In this document: one piece after another, positions 1-8,308 of the stretch
Layout: each line of letters opens with the position of its first letter
Position numbering within the stretch: position 1 is the first letter of the stretch
DNA from: an uncultured Actinomycetes bacterium
GTDB lineage: Bacteria > Actinomycetota > Coriobacteriia > Coriobacteriales > Atopobiaceae
NCBI GenBank assembly: GCA_900313905.1
Contig: OMTG01000172.1
Span: 1 to 52,803, forward strand
Direction: 5' to 3'
DNA: 52,803 nucleotides
Notes under the pieces: model-generated
Told to the model about the DNA's origin: nothing
Database searches by the model: none
Seen by the model: the letters and a program-made list of their open reading frames with translations, nothing else
Program-made: the position numbers and the translations under genes

Positions 1-518
1 GCAGCGAACAGGGACTCCTTCGTGAAGTCGGCCTTCTCGAGTCCCGGCGCTGCCTTCAGGTTGAGATGGCTCTCGATCAGCATGACGGGAAGATCGTCGA
101 CCGAGCGGATGCGGGCCAGATAGAGATAGGGGTCTCCTGGCTCGAGCCCCAATGACTGGGCACAGAGCCCTTCTGCCTTCTCGACCCTCTGGACGACGAC
201 AGTGGTCGCATAGTCGATTGCCTGCGCGTTCATGGATTCGCCGAAGGAAAGGAGGCGGTTTCCCGAAGGTCGGGTCACGACCGGCTTCACGACGAAGGTG
301 CCCCTCCCCCGCTGCTGCACGAGGAGCCCTTCATCCACCAAGGCACGGATGCCTTTCTGCACCGTGCCCCGGGAGAGGTTCAGCATATGCATGAGCTCAT
401 GCTCGGAAGGGATGGGCTCGTCGACACCCCATTCGCGCGCATAGATCTTGTCGCGCACGAAGTCCGCCACTTTCACATGCAGAAGCCCTCCGCCTTGACG
501 GGAGAACTCAGGAGGCAT
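1..518 (-). CDS. GntR/HutC-family transcriptional regulator (3' part missing)
   Basis: The reading frame opens with an ATG at 518 and runs off the left edge after about 172 codons, so the C-terminus is missing. Residues about 10-75 form a winged helix-turn-helix of GntR type: the segment PIPSEHELMHMLNLSRGTVQ is the recognition region, followed by the wing GLLVQQRGRGTFVV. From about residue 85 onward the sequence resembles a UTRA effector domain (SLGLEPGDPYLYLARIR), the small-ligand sensing domain of HutC-type regulators. The start overlaps the 3' end of the upstream phospholipase-like gene by 11 bases, so the two are probably co-transcribed. The ligand cannot be told from the sequence; regulators of this class often sense sugar phosphates or amino acid derivatives. 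Confidence 0.88.
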   Translation of the reverse strand, partial: MPPEFSRQGGGLLHVKVADFVRDKIYAREWGVDEPIPSEHELMHMLNLSRGTVQKGIRALVDEGLLVQQRGRGTFVVKPVVTRPSGNRLLSFGESMNAQAIDYATTVVVQRVEKAEGLCAQSLGLEPGDPYLYLARIRSVDDLPVMLIESHLNLKAAPGLEKADFTKESLFA

Positions 519-1194
519 AGGGCACCTTCCCGCCGTGCGCAAAGAGCTCAAGGCCGCGCTTCAGGTCCTCATCCACCTGGTTGCCGCACTCCAGGAAGAA
601 CTGGGGCGTGAGCAGGCTATAGGTGGGCGTCTCTTCGAGATGCCGCGCATTGTTGCCCTCGACGATCCCATCGGCAGCCTCTACCGTCTTTGCGACGTCC
701 TCTGCCGCTATCGGGTACTGGGGAAAGGCAGCGCATTCACGGACCAGCTCATCGGTCAGGCTGACCGAAAGCGAAAGGAGATGCGTCCTGCCATAGAGCT
801 CGAAGTCGCCCTGCTTGCGGATGCGGGTCTCATCTCCTGGCTTCACGCCGATAGACGCGATATAGGCCCTCGTCGCCCCGTTGTAGCCGGCATCGCAGAC
901 CAGATGCGCCCAGGCACCGAGCGTCACATCTGAGACCTTGGAGGCATCGTGCCCTCCGATATAGCGGTCCCAGAACTTCTCGTGCCGCGGCACCGGAATG
1001 GGCGCCTGCTCGGCGAGATGCGTCTCGTTGTAGAGCAGCTTGTGCGACACATCGGGCACCATCCAACCGACATAGATGTCGGGCACGAAGTTCCCGAAGA
1101 GGAAGCAGTTGAGATCGCGTATGCCCAAGGCATCGGGCCCCTCTTCGCTAAGGAGCCTCTCGACGTGGGCAGTATGTATATTCCAGCTTGGCAT
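508..1194 (-). CDS. Zinc-dependent phospholipase C-like hypothetical protein
   Basis: A 228-residue protein without signal peptide or membrane segment. The N-terminus has SWNIHTAHV and then GNFVPDIYVGWMVPDVS, and the middle has GAWAHLVCDAGYN. His and Asp residues spaced this way, near the N-terminus and in a later W-x-H-x-x-x-D segment, recall the zinc-dependent phospholipase C / S1-P1 nuclease-like fold (PF00882-type) often annotated in Gram-positives. No enzymatic activity is proven by this and the substrate is unknown. It lies directly downstream of the pheT terminator and overlaps the GntR regulator gene. No Shine-Dalgarno site precedes the ATG; an extended -10 element lies so close that the transcript may start on the ATG itself. 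Confidence 0.6.
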   Translation of the reverse strand: MPSWNIHTAHVERLLSEEGPDALGIRDLNCFLFGNFVPDIYVGWMVPDVSHKLLYNETHLAEQAPIPVPRHEKFWDRYIGGHDASKVSDVTLGAWAHLVCDAGYNGATRAYIASIGVKPGDETRIRKQGDFELYGRTHLLSLSVSLTDELVRECAAFPQYPIAAEDVAKTVEAADGIVEGNNARHLEETPTYSLLTPQFFLECGNQVDEDLKRGLELFAHGGKVPYAS

Positions 1195-1200
1195 AGATTG

Positions 1201-1209
1201 ATTGTACCA
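1201..1209 (-). promoter_or_regulatory. Extended -10 promoter element, possible leaderless start
   Basis: On the minus strand TGG-TACAAT is followed by exactly six bases and then the ATG of the phospholipase-like gene at 1194. A TGn extension with TACAAT is a strong extended -10. A start point 6-7 bases downstream would fall on the ATG, giving a leaderless mRNA, in keeping with the lack of a ribosome binding site. No good -35 is visible. Confidence 0.5.
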
Positions 1210-1210
1210 A

Positions 1211-1246
1211 CCAAAGAAGCGGTGGCCGCAGGGCAGCCACCGCTTC
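1211..1246 (-). terminator. Rho-independent terminator of pheT
   Basis: Two 11-base arms, GAAGCGGTGGC and GCCACCGCTTC, pair around a 9-base loop and are followed on the minus strand by TTTGGTTGG. It lies 12 bases after the pheT stop codon. Confidence 0.8.
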
Positions 1247-1257
1247 GTAACAGAGTG

Positions 1258-3723
1258 CTAGCTTCTGACTTCGCCGTTCACGGCCTTCGTGACCTTCTTC
1301 ACGAGGCGCTCGTGGGCACGCTCCACCTCTTCGGAGGTCAGCGTGTGGTCGGCTGCGCGGTAGGTCAGCGAGAAGGCAAGGGATTTCTTGCCCTCGCCGA
1401 CGCGCTCCTTGTCGCGGAAGACGTCGAAGAGGCGCACCTCGGCGAGGAGCTTGCCGCCTGCAGACGAGATGCGCTGCTCGACGGTCTCAGCCGTGACATC
1501 CTCGTCGACGACGATGGCAAGGTCCACCGAGACGCCCGGGAGCGTCGGGACATCCACATAGGGGAGCTCGCGCTTGGCAAGACGGAGCAGGGCCTCGACG
1601 GAGAGCTCGAAGGCGACGACATCCTGCTCGACATCGAAGTTCCTGAGGACGGCAGGATGGATGTTGCCGACCCAGCCGATGAGCTCGCCGCCATGGGCAT
1701 AGACCTCGGCAGCACGGCCCGGCTGGAGCCAGCCATACTCCTCAGGGTCAGCAACCTTGAAGCGGACCTTCGTGATGCGCAGGGCCTTCAGGAGCTGCTC
1801 GACGCAGCCCTTCGCATCGAAGAAGTCGAGCTTCGGGTACTTCCTGTTCCACTGGTCATCATCCCAGGCACCCGACAGGACGCCGCAGACGAAGCGTGGC
1901 TCATCCGGCTGGGACTTGTGCTCGTGTCCGTAGAAGACGCGGCCGATCTCGTAGAGGGCGACATTCTTCACGCCGTGGCTGATGTTGTACTCGACCGAAC
2001 GGAGCAGGCCCGGCAGCATGCTGCGGCGCATCTGGCTCTGGTCGGCGACGAGCGGGTTGATGATCTGGACGGGGATGCCCCTGCCCTTCTCGCTCATGTG
2101 CAGGAGCTCGAGGTCGCGGGCATCGGCGAAGTTGTAGGTCTGGGTCTCGGAGAGGCCGCAGGCACGCAGGACCTGGCCGATTTTGCGGATGCGCTGCTGC
2201 TCGACCGTGAGGCCGCCAGCATGGTTGCGGGCGGCAGGCAGCGTGGCCTCCACCTCATCCTCGCCCCAGAGGCGCAGGATCTCCTCGATCAGATCGCACT
2301 CGCGCGTGAGGTCGGGACGGTTCGTCGGAGCCGTGACCGTGAAGCTCTCGCCGTCCTCGTTCTCCTCGACCGTGCAGCCGAGGCGGCGCAGGCGCTCTGC
2401 CATGAAGTCCTTCTCGATAGCGGCACCGCAAAGGGCACGGACACGGGCGACACGGAGCAGGATCGGTTCAGGCGTGGTCGGCGCCGGATAGTTGTCGACC
2501 TTGCCCGTGCAGACCTCAGCGCCGCAGCACTCCTCGAAGAGTGCAGCTGCGATATCGGAGACCCTGCCGCAGGCAGCAGCATCGACCTGGCGCTCGTAGC
2601 GGATCGAGGCCTCGCTCATCAGGTCGAGGTTGCGGGAGGTGCGGGAGATGTGGCCCTTATCGAAGCAGGCGCTCTCGAGCAGGACATCGGTCGTGCCCTC
2701 GTCGATCTCGGAGTTGAGGCCACCCATCACGCCCGCAAGGGCGACAGGGTCGTTCCCGTCGTCGGTGATCACGATCATATCGGAGGTGAGGTCGCGCTCG
2801 GTGTGGTCGAGCGTCGTGACCTTCTCCCCATCCTTCGCGGCGCGCACGACGATGTGGCGCTTGCCGTCACGGACGCTGAGCTTGTTCAGGTCGAAGGCAT
2901 GGAGCGGCTGCCCCGTGAGATACATCACATAGTTCGTCACGTCGACGACGTTGTTGATGGTGCGCGAGCCTGCTGCCTCGACACGGCGGGCAAGCCACTC
3001 AGGCGAGGGGCCGATCTTAACGTTCTTCACGACACGGGCCGTGTAGCGCGGGCAGAGCTCAGGATCGTCGATCGTGACATCGACGAGGTCTGCGGTCTTC
3101 TGGTCGATCTCCTGCTTGATGGCAGGCTCCGTGATGTGGGTGTCCTCGTCGAAGATGGCAGAGGTCTCGACGGCCATGCCCTCCATCGAGAGGCAGTCCG
3201 GACGATTCGGCGTGATCTCGCAGTCGATCACCGTGTCGCTCATGCCGTAATAGTCGGTGAAGTCCATGCCGACGGGGGCATCCTCTGGCAGGATCATGAT
3301 GCCTGAATGGTCGGAGCCCAGGCCGAGCTCGCGCTCGGAGCAGTTCATGCCATAGGACTCGACACCGCGGAGCTTCGACTTCTTGATCTTCACATCGCCC
3401 GGAAGCACAGCCCCGATCATCGCGACGACCACATGGTCGCCTGCATTGAAGTTCTGGGCGCCGCAGACGATCTGAAGCGGCTCAGGCTTGCCATCCTTGC
3501 CGAGGTTCTTCTCGCCCACATCGACGGTCGTGAGCCACATGTGGTCCGAATCAGGATGCGGCACCTTCGTCAGGATCTTGCCGGTCACGACATGCTCGAG
3601 GTTGGCGCCGACCTTCTCGACAGCCTCCACCTCGGTGCCCGTGTGGATGTATTCCTTAACGAGGGCCTTCGGATCCTCCGGGACATCCACCATGTCCTTC
3701 AGCCATTCATATGAAATGCGCAT
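1258..3723 (-). CDS. pheT: Phenylalanine-tRNA ligase beta subunit
   Basis: An 821-residue protein, the usual size for bacterial PheT (about 800). It forms the alpha2-beta2 enzyme with PheS that charges tRNA-Phe. The start MRISYEWLKDMVDVP is the family hallmark. It is followed by the tRNA-binding OB domain (about residues 40-150, with KIKKSKLRGVESYGMNCSE), the B3/B4 editing region (SRTINNVVDVTNYVMYLTGQ), the B5 region (TAPTNRPDLTRECDLIEEI), the catalytic-like core and a C-terminal ferredoxin-fold anticodon-binding domain (VDVPTLPGVSVDLAIVVDE). The gene follows pheS by 52 bases and is presumably controlled by the same upstream T-box. The family assignment is certain. Confidence 0.98.
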   Translation of the reverse strand: MRISYEWLKDMVDVPEDPKALVKEYIHTGTEVEAVEKVGANLEHVVTGKILTKVPHPDSDHMWLTTVDVGEKNLGKDGKPEPLQIVCGAQNFNAGDHVVVAMIGAVLPGDVKIKKSKLRGVESYGMNCSERELGLGSDHSGIMILPEDAPVGMDFTDYYGMSDTVIDCEITPNRPDCLSMEGMAVETSAIFDEDTHITEPAIKQEIDQKTADLVDVTIDDPELCPRYTARVVKNVKIGPSPEWLARRVEAAGSRTINNVVDVTNYVMYLTGQPLHAFDLNKLSVRDGKRHIVVRAAKDGEKVTTLDHTERDLTSDMIVITDDGNDPVALAGVMGGLNSEIDEGTTDVLLESACFDKGHISRTSRNLDLMSEASIRYERQVDAAACGRVSDIAAALFEECCGAEVCTGKVDNYPAPTTPEPILLRVARVRALCGAAIEKDFMAERLRRLGCTVEENEDGESFTVTAPTNRPDLTRECDLIEEILRLWGEDEVEATLPAARNHAGGLTVEQQRIRKIGQVLRACGLSETQTYNFADARDLELLHMSEKGRGIPVQIINPLVADQSQMRRSMLPGLLRSVEYNISHGVKNVALYEIGRVFYGHEHKSQPDEPRFVCGVLSGAWDDDQWNRKYPKLDFFDAKGCVEQLLKALRITKVRFKVADPEEYGWLQPGRAAEVYAHGGELIGWVGNIHPAVLRNFDVEQDVVAFELSVEALLRLAKRELPYVDVPTLPGVSVDLAIVVDEDVTAETVEQRISSAGGKLLAEVRLFDVFRDKERVGEGKKSLAFSLTYRAADHTLTSEEVERAHERLVKKVTKAVNGEVRS

Positions 3724-3775
3724 AGCATCTGCCTTTCTGTTGCGCAGGGAGCTTTTCTGCAGTGAGCTGCATGCC

Positions 3776-4843
3776 TTAGAACTGGGACAGGAAGCGCTCG
3801 TCGCCGGTCATGAGCATGCGGAGGTCCGGCAGGTTGTAGCGCAGCGCTGCCACGCGCTCGACGCCGATGCCGAAGGCGAAGCCCGTATACTTCTCCGGAT
3901 CGATGCCGCAGTAGCGGAAGACGTTCGGGTCGACCATGCCGCAGCCCAGGATCTCGAGCCAGCCGGTGTTCTTGCAGAAGCGGCAGCCCTTGCCACCGCA
4001 GACGCCGCAGGAGACGTCGACCTCGCAGCTCGGCTCCGTGAACGGGAAGAAGTGCGGACGGTAGCGGGTGGCGCGGTCCTTGCCGAAGATCTCGCGGGTG
4101 AAGTAGTCAAGCGTGCCCTTGAGGTCGGCGAAGGTGATTCCCTCATCGACGACGAGACCCTCGACCTGCGTGAACTGGGGCAGGTGGTTGGCGTCGGCCG
4201 TATCGGGACGGAAGACCGTGCCCGGGCAGATCATGTAGATGGGCGGCTTCTTCTCCTCCATCACATGAACCTGGACGCCCGAGGTCTGGGTGCGCAGCAG
4301 CACATCGGACTCGCCGAGCACGTGCTGCTCCTTGCCCTCAGGAGCATTGTCGACGACGTAGAAGGTGTCTTTCGAAGAGCGGCTGGGATGGTCCTCAGGC
4401 GCATTCAGGGCCGTGAAGTTGTAATAGGTCGTCTCGACGAAGGGACCATCCTCGACGGTATAGCCCATGCCGCAGAAGATGTCCTCGATCTCCTCGCGGA
4501 TCTGGGAAATCAGATGCTCGGTGCCGAGCGGCATGGAGCGTCCCGGCAGGGTGATGTCGGTCGTCTCAGAGGAGAAGCGGCTCTCCATGACCTCCTTGGC
4601 GATCTCGACCTTGCGCTTCTCGATGGCAGCCACGACCTGGGCGCGCACATCGTTTGCCATCTTGCCCATGGCAGGACGGTCCTCCGGCGCCACCTTCCCC
4701 ATCATGTGCATGACCTGGGTGAGGCGTCCCTTCCTGCCCAGGATCTCGATGCGCAGCTGCTCCAGCGCTTCGGGCGTCACAGCTTTCGCCACGCCCTCAG
4801 CAACCTGATCCTCAATCGACTTGAGGTCATCGCTCATTGCCAT
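3776..4843 (-). CDS. pheS: Phenylalanine-tRNA ligase alpha subunit
   Basis: A 355-residue class II aminoacyl-tRNA synthetase catalytic subunit. After an N-terminal coiled-coil (about residues 1-85) the catalytic domain carries motif 1 (HLISQIREEIEDIFCGMGY), motif 2 (YRPHFFPFTEPSCEVDVSC) and motif 3 (GFAFGIGVERVAALRY). The stretch CGVCGGKGCRFCKNTGWLEI is the usual PheS insertion. Two ATGs two codons apart (MAM) are possible starts; AGGGG lies about nine bases before the first. It is first in the pheST operon, 20 bases downstream of the T-box terminator. Confidence 0.98.
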   Translation of the reverse strand: MAMSDDLKSIEDQVAEGVAKAVTPEALEQLRIEILGRKGRLTQVMHMMGKVAPEDRPAMGKMANDVRAQVVAAIEKRKVEIAKEVMESRFSSETTDITLPGRSMPLGTEHLISQIREEIEDIFCGMGYTVEDGPFVETTYYNFTALNAPEDHPSRSSKDTFYVVDNAPEGKEQHVLGESDVLLRTQTSGVQVHVMEEKKPPIYMICPGTVFRPDTADANHLPQFTQVEGLVVDEGITFADLKGTLDYFTREIFGKDRATRYRPHFFPFTEPSCEVDVSCGVCGGKGCRFCKNTGWLEILGCGMVDPNVFRYCGIDPEKYTGFAFGIGVERVAALRYNLPDLRMLMTGDERFLSQF

Positions 4844-4863
4844 ACCTGCATACCCCTCTCATG

Positions 4864-4901
4864 AAAAAAGCCGTCCTCGAGCCATTACGCTCAAGGACGG
4901 C
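4864..4901 (-). terminator. T-box regulatory terminator upstream of pheS
   Basis: A GC-rich stem (GCCGTCCTTGAGC with GCTCGAGGACGGC, loop GTAATG) is followed by six T residues on the minus strand. It sits directly after the conserved T-box sequence, so it is the terminator that competes with the antiterminator. Confidence 0.92.
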
Positions 4902-5131
4902 CTGATCGACCGCGGTACCACCTTGATTGACACTGCACGCATGTTGCATCGCGAGCGCCCACTCGTTGAGCTCCGTTCCGTGGAGCATACGGCTTCCCTA
5001 CTTGCAGATGCGTTCAGGTTGCAGCTGCTGGAGTGAACTTCGTCCATCAACCTTCGTAGGAGCCTCTCAGCCGATGAGCTCCCTCTCTGTCCTCCAGTGA
5101 CGCGACGGGCGAACCTCTCCGTCATTGCCTG
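4864..5131 (-). promoter_or_regulatory. T-box leader sensing uncharged tRNA-Phe
   Basis: The minus strand carries the conserved T-box sequence AAGGTGGTACCGCG (core at 4911-4922) followed by an intrinsic terminator and then pheS. About 115 bases upstream, in the stem I specifier region (context ACGAAGTTCACTCC), the triplet TTC at 5035-5037 matches a phenylalanine codon and is followed by a purine, as T-box specifiers are. In this class uncharged tRNA pairs with the specifier and the T-box and stabilises the antiterminator, so pheST is expressed when phenylalanyl-tRNA is short. The 5' end is set by the promoter just upstream and is approximate. Confidence 0.93.
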
Positions 5132-5137
5132 CGTTGT

Positions 5138-5165
5138 AGCTTAGCACACACGGATGCGATGGCAA
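5138..5165 (-). promoter_or_regulatory. Promoter of the pheST T-box operon
   Basis: On the minus strand TTGCCA (5160-5165) and TAAGCT (5138-5143) are separated by 16 bases, and a TG one base before the -10 makes it an extended -10. The start point would lie near 5131. Confidence 0.6.
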
Positions 5166-5207
5166 GCACCTGAAGGCCCAAAACTGGAGAGGTCTCCATC
5201 TTTGGGG

Positions 5208-6047
5208 CTACTCCGTGAAGGGCCACACGCCCTGCGCCAGCTTCTCGATCGCGGCAGCCACTGCATCGTCTCTGCAAGCACCGATATGCCAGCGGGCAGC
5301 CTCGGCAGCCTCATCTGTCGCATTGGCGACGGCGACCGAGTTTGCCACCACATCGAACATCGTGAGGTCGTTGTTCGCATCGCCGAAGACGACCACATCG
5401 TCCGTCGTACAGCCGATCGCCTCGCAGAGCACCTTGATGCCCGTGCCCTTGTTCCAGCCAGCTGGCATCACATTGAGGAATCCTGCCATCGCAAGATCGA
5501 AGTCGAGCCCTTCCACCTCAGCATTCAGCTCATCGACGAGCTCCTGCGTCTCGGGACGGGTGAGATCCTGGAAGACATTGGTCTTCGTGACCTTCTCCTG
5601 GGGGAGCTCCGAGACGACCTCTGCTTCCTCAGCATAGGCAGGAAACCACTTGCCGAGCTCCTCGCGCGATCCGGCGACCACATAGGGCTTGTATCCCACG
5701 AAGCAGACGAGGCCAGCTCCCGGATGGCCTGCAAGCTTGGACCGGAGCCCTTCCAGAGCAGCGTGGTCGAAGTACTCGTGGTGGATGCACTCACCGTCGA
5801 GATAGACCTCGAGGCCGTTCGTCGCGACCGCGGTCCTGCAGCAGTCCTCGTCGCCCCCAAACATCGGCGGCACCCAGGAGAGGGCACGGCCTGATGAGGG
5901 GCCGATCCTGATGCCGGCATCGAGCGCTGCATGGAAGGCGGCGTGCGTCCTTGCGCTCACGGTCTTCTCGCCCTTGGGCAGGATGGTGTTGTCCATATCG
6001 GAAAGAATGAGGCGGCACGCATGCCCGGCCATTGCGTCTTCTCTCAT
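5208..6047 (-). CDS. Cof-type HAD-superfamily hydrolase
   Basis: A 279-residue haloacid dehalogenase phosphatase of the Cof/subfamily IIB kind, which usually dephosphorylates sugar phosphates or cofactors in the cytosol. Motif I is LILSDMDNTILP near the N-terminus, motif II is GPSSGRA, and motif IV is VVVFGDANNDLTMF near residue 230, with the Lys of WNKGTGIKVL as the likely motif III residue. A longer upstream frame exists, but GAGGAG seven bases before the ATG at 6047 marks that as the likely start. It is one of three Cof-like genes in the window and is divergent from the proline iminopeptidase gene. The substrate is unknown. Confidence 0.85.
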   Translation of the reverse strand: MREDAMAGHACRLILSDMDNTILPKGEKTVSARTHAAFHAALDAGIRIGPSSGRALSWVPPMFGGDEDCCRTAVATNGLEVYLDGECIHHEYFDHAALEGLRSKLAGHPGAGLVCFVGYKPYVVAGSREELGKWFPAYAEEAEVVSELPQEKVTKTNVFQDLTRPETQELVDELNAEVEGLDFDLAMAGFLNVMPAGWNKGTGIKVLCEAIGCTTDDVVVFGDANNDLTMFDVVANSVAVANATDEAAEAARWHIGACRDDAVAAAIEKLAQGVWPFTE

Positions 6048-6142
6048 CGCTCGCTCCTCGATCCTGGCAGCTCGCCTGAAGCTGCCTCCATGCATTACAG
6101 TATAGCTGCGCCTGTCACCTATCCAGGAAGGAAGCAGCCTCC

Positions 6143-7057
6143 ATGCACATCACCGAAGGGTACATGCCCTATCTCGGCTTCAGGACCTATTACCGCATCG
6201 TCGAGCCCGATGTCCTGAATCCAGCCCATCTCCCGCTCATCCTCCTGCACGGCGGACCAGGCTCCACCCATAACTACATGGAGGTCCTGGACGATGTCGC
6301 CGACAAGGACCAGCGCACGCTCGTGATGTATGACCAGATCGGCTGCGGCAATTCCTGGGACGATGCGATGGCAGGCAGAGACGACCTCTGGCACGACCTC
6401 GGCACCTGGGACCGGGAGCTCATCGCCCTGCGCGAGCATCTCGGCCTCGAGCATTGCCATCTTCTGGGCCAGAGCTGGGGCGGCATGCTCGCGATCGAGT
6501 ATCTCTGCAACTACCACCCAAAAGGCATCGCCTCGGTCGTCCTCTCTTCGACCCTGGCCTCCTCTCCCCTCTGGGAGAAGGAGCACCATCGCTGCCTCAA
6601 GTATCTGCTGCCTGAAGAGCAGGAGGCAGTGCATGAGGCAGACGCGACCGGCAACTACGACACGCCCGAGTTCCGTGCTGCCGAGGCTCACTTCATGGAC
6701 CTCTTCTGTGCAGGGCCGGTGACCGAGGATTCCCCCGAATGCTTGAGACGCCCCAAGCGTGCAGGGCGCGAAGCCTATCTTGCGACCCAGGGCGACAACG
6801 AGATCTCCGTGACCGGCATCTTCCGGACCTGGGACTACAGCGCAGAGATTGCAGGGATCCAGGAGCCTGCCCTTGTCATCTCAGGCACCGACGACCTCTG
6901 CACCCCGCTCATCGCCAAGCAGATGGCAGACACCATCCCCCATGCCACCTGGGAGCTCTTCGAAGGCTGCCGCCATATGTGCTATGTGGATGACAATCCC
7001 AAGTACGAGCGTGTCCTGATCGGGTGGCTCGACCGCCACGACAGCAATCAGAGATAG
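6143..7057 (+). CDS. Proline iminopeptidase-type alpha/beta hydrolase (S33)
   Basis: A 304-residue alpha/beta hydrolase of peptidase family S33. It has the oxyanion motif HGGPGSTH, the nucleophile elbow GQSWGG, the acid in SGTDDLCTP and the catalytic His in EGCRHMCYVDD, in the right order and spacing. The size matches lactobacillal PepI and other S33 proline iminopeptidases, which release N-terminal proline from short peptides. GGAAGG precedes the ATG by about 11 bases. The exact specificity (proline iminopeptidase versus another aminopeptidase of the family) is inferred from overall similarity. The 3' end overlaps the convergent HAD gene by 10 bases. Confidence 0.85.
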   Translation: MHITEGYMPYLGFRTYYRIVEPDVLNPAHLPLILLHGGPGSTHNYMEVLDDVADKDQRTLVMYDQIGCGNSWDDAMAGRDDLWHDLGTWDRELIALREHLGLEHCHLLGQSWGGMLAIEYLCNYHPKGIASVVLSSTLASSPLWEKEHHRCLKYLLPEEQEAVHEADATGNYDTPEFRAAEAHFMDLFCAGPVTEDSPECLRRPKRAGREAYLATQGDNEISVTGIFRTWDYSAEIAGIQEPALVISGTDDLCTPLIAKQMADTIPHATWELFEGCRHMCYVDDNPKYERVLIGWLDRHDSNQR

Positions 7058-7836
7058 CCGAAGTGCGCAAGGGCGTGAGCCACGCCGTCGTGGAAGACAT
7101 CGTCGGTCACGTAGGCAGCCACGCCCTTTGCCTCGTCAGTCCCGTTGCCCATAACGACAGGAAGGTCGACGCTCCTGAGGAGCGGTATGTCATTGGCCGA
7201 GTCGCCGAAGGCAAGCACCCGCCCTGGCTTTCCCTTCTTCTGCGCGATAGCGTCGATCAGGGCATGGGCTGCAACATCCTTGCCGACCCCTTTATGGACG
7301 AGCTCGAAGTAGTCCGGTGCCGACTGGTAGCAGGTGAAGCGCTCCCGGAGCACAGCGCTCGCGCGATAAGCCGGAATATCGTAATGGCGGAAGGCAAGCT
7401 TCCCCACTTCGAGCGAAGGCATGAGCTTCCTGAGCCCCGCCATATCGGCGATCGTCTCTGCATGCCAGTCGAAGTCGTGCGGATTGCCCGCAAAGGCACG
7501 GCCTTCGAGGCCGCTGAAGAGCAGGCCCATGCCGGTCTCTCGCGTGACCGCAAGTGCCGCTGCAAGGTCCTCTTTCTCGATGAAGCGCTCATAGATCCGC
7601 TCGCCCTCGAACAGGGCGAGCGACCCATCGAAAGCGACCATGCCCGAGAAGGGCAGCTCCTGGATGCAGGCAGGGACGCCCTGAGGGGCTCGTCCGGTCG
7701 AGAGCAGGGCGACATTCCCTTCCATGCAGAAGGTCATGATCGCTTCAGCGGTGGCCTCGGATATGGTGCTGCCCCAGCCGGTCACGGGGTCTCTGGACGT
7801 GAGCGTGTTGTCTATATCGAAGAAAGCGATATCCAT
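7048..7836 (-). CDS. Cof-type HAD-superfamily hydrolase
   Basis: A 262-residue HAD phosphatase with motif I FFDIDNTLTSRDP at the very N-terminus, motif II LLSTGRAPQG and motif IV VLAFGDSANDIPLL. The frame stays open further upstream, but GAGGAG eight bases before the ATG at 7836 and the position of motif I fix this start. It is clearly paralogous to the gene at 17071-17916, sharing the layout FFD-D-TL-RDP, STGRP, IAFDG and FGDS-ND. Substrate unknown. It ends inside the convergent iminopeptidase gene. Confidence 0.85.
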   Translation of the reverse strand: MDIAFFDIDNTLTSRDPVTGWGSTISEATAEAIMTFCMEGNVALLSTGRAPQGVPACIQELPFSGMVAFDGSLALFEGERIYERFIEKEDLAAALAVTRETGMGLLFSGLEGRAFAGNPHDFDWHAETIADMAGLRKLMPSLEVGKLAFRHYDIPAYRASAVLRERFTCYQSAPDYFELVHKGVGKDVAAHALIDAIAQKKGKPGRVLAFGDSANDIPLLRSVDLPVVMGNGTDEAKGVAAYVTDDVFHDGVAHALAHFGYL

Positions 7837-8300
7837 AGGGGCTCCTCGCATGTGGCCATCAGCTGCAGTATAGCCAAACAGGAGAGCTGGCCTTGCGCCA
7901 CAGGCACACACAGCTCTCGTCCACCAACCAAAGCTGATGAACCATGCAGCCACATAGCCCTCCCCCAGCATCTCCAGCAGCTACCTCGCCAATATTCCAT
8001 GGCAGGCCACGGAAACAGGAGGTGATGGATTGCATGCCTGCATTGGCTGGGCCGGGCTGCATCGCGGATGCGTTTCACGGCGGCAATGCAGACGCATCAC
8101 GTCGCAATGGGCGTACCGATCAATGCTGGACCAGCTCCGCCGGAGAGCCAGGAACACGCACTGCAAGCAGGGCATCTCTTTATTGAAGCACCTGGCAGGA
8201 ACCAGCGCTGCAGCAGTATCGCGCAGCCTTCGCGCCGCATTCTTGCAGGGGCCATTTTGCCGCGCATGCACTCCCTGCACTGTTAGATGGCCAAAGGCGA
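7837..8300. other. Gene-free stretch before the accessory island
   Basis: About 460 bases upstream of the HAD gene and before the first repeat. Open frames run through it on both strands, but none has codon use, motifs or a ribosome binding site that I would defend. It may hold decayed coding sequence. The HAD gene promoter probably lies near its left end, where TATACT is seen on the minus strand. Confidence 0.4.
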
Positions 8301-8306
8301 TACAAT
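8301..8306 (+). promoter_or_regulatory. Possible -10 element of the small hydrophobic peptide gene
   Basis: TACAAT lies about 60 bases before the ATG at 8366. There is no clear -35 at the right distance, so this is a weak call. Confidence 0.35.
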
Positions 8307-8308
8307 CC

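Noticed and set aside
949-3306. A 785-codon open frame on the plus strand opposite pheT
   Set aside because: It is the antisense shadow of pheT in GC-rich DNA; no motif and no ribosome binding site, and pheT is certain.
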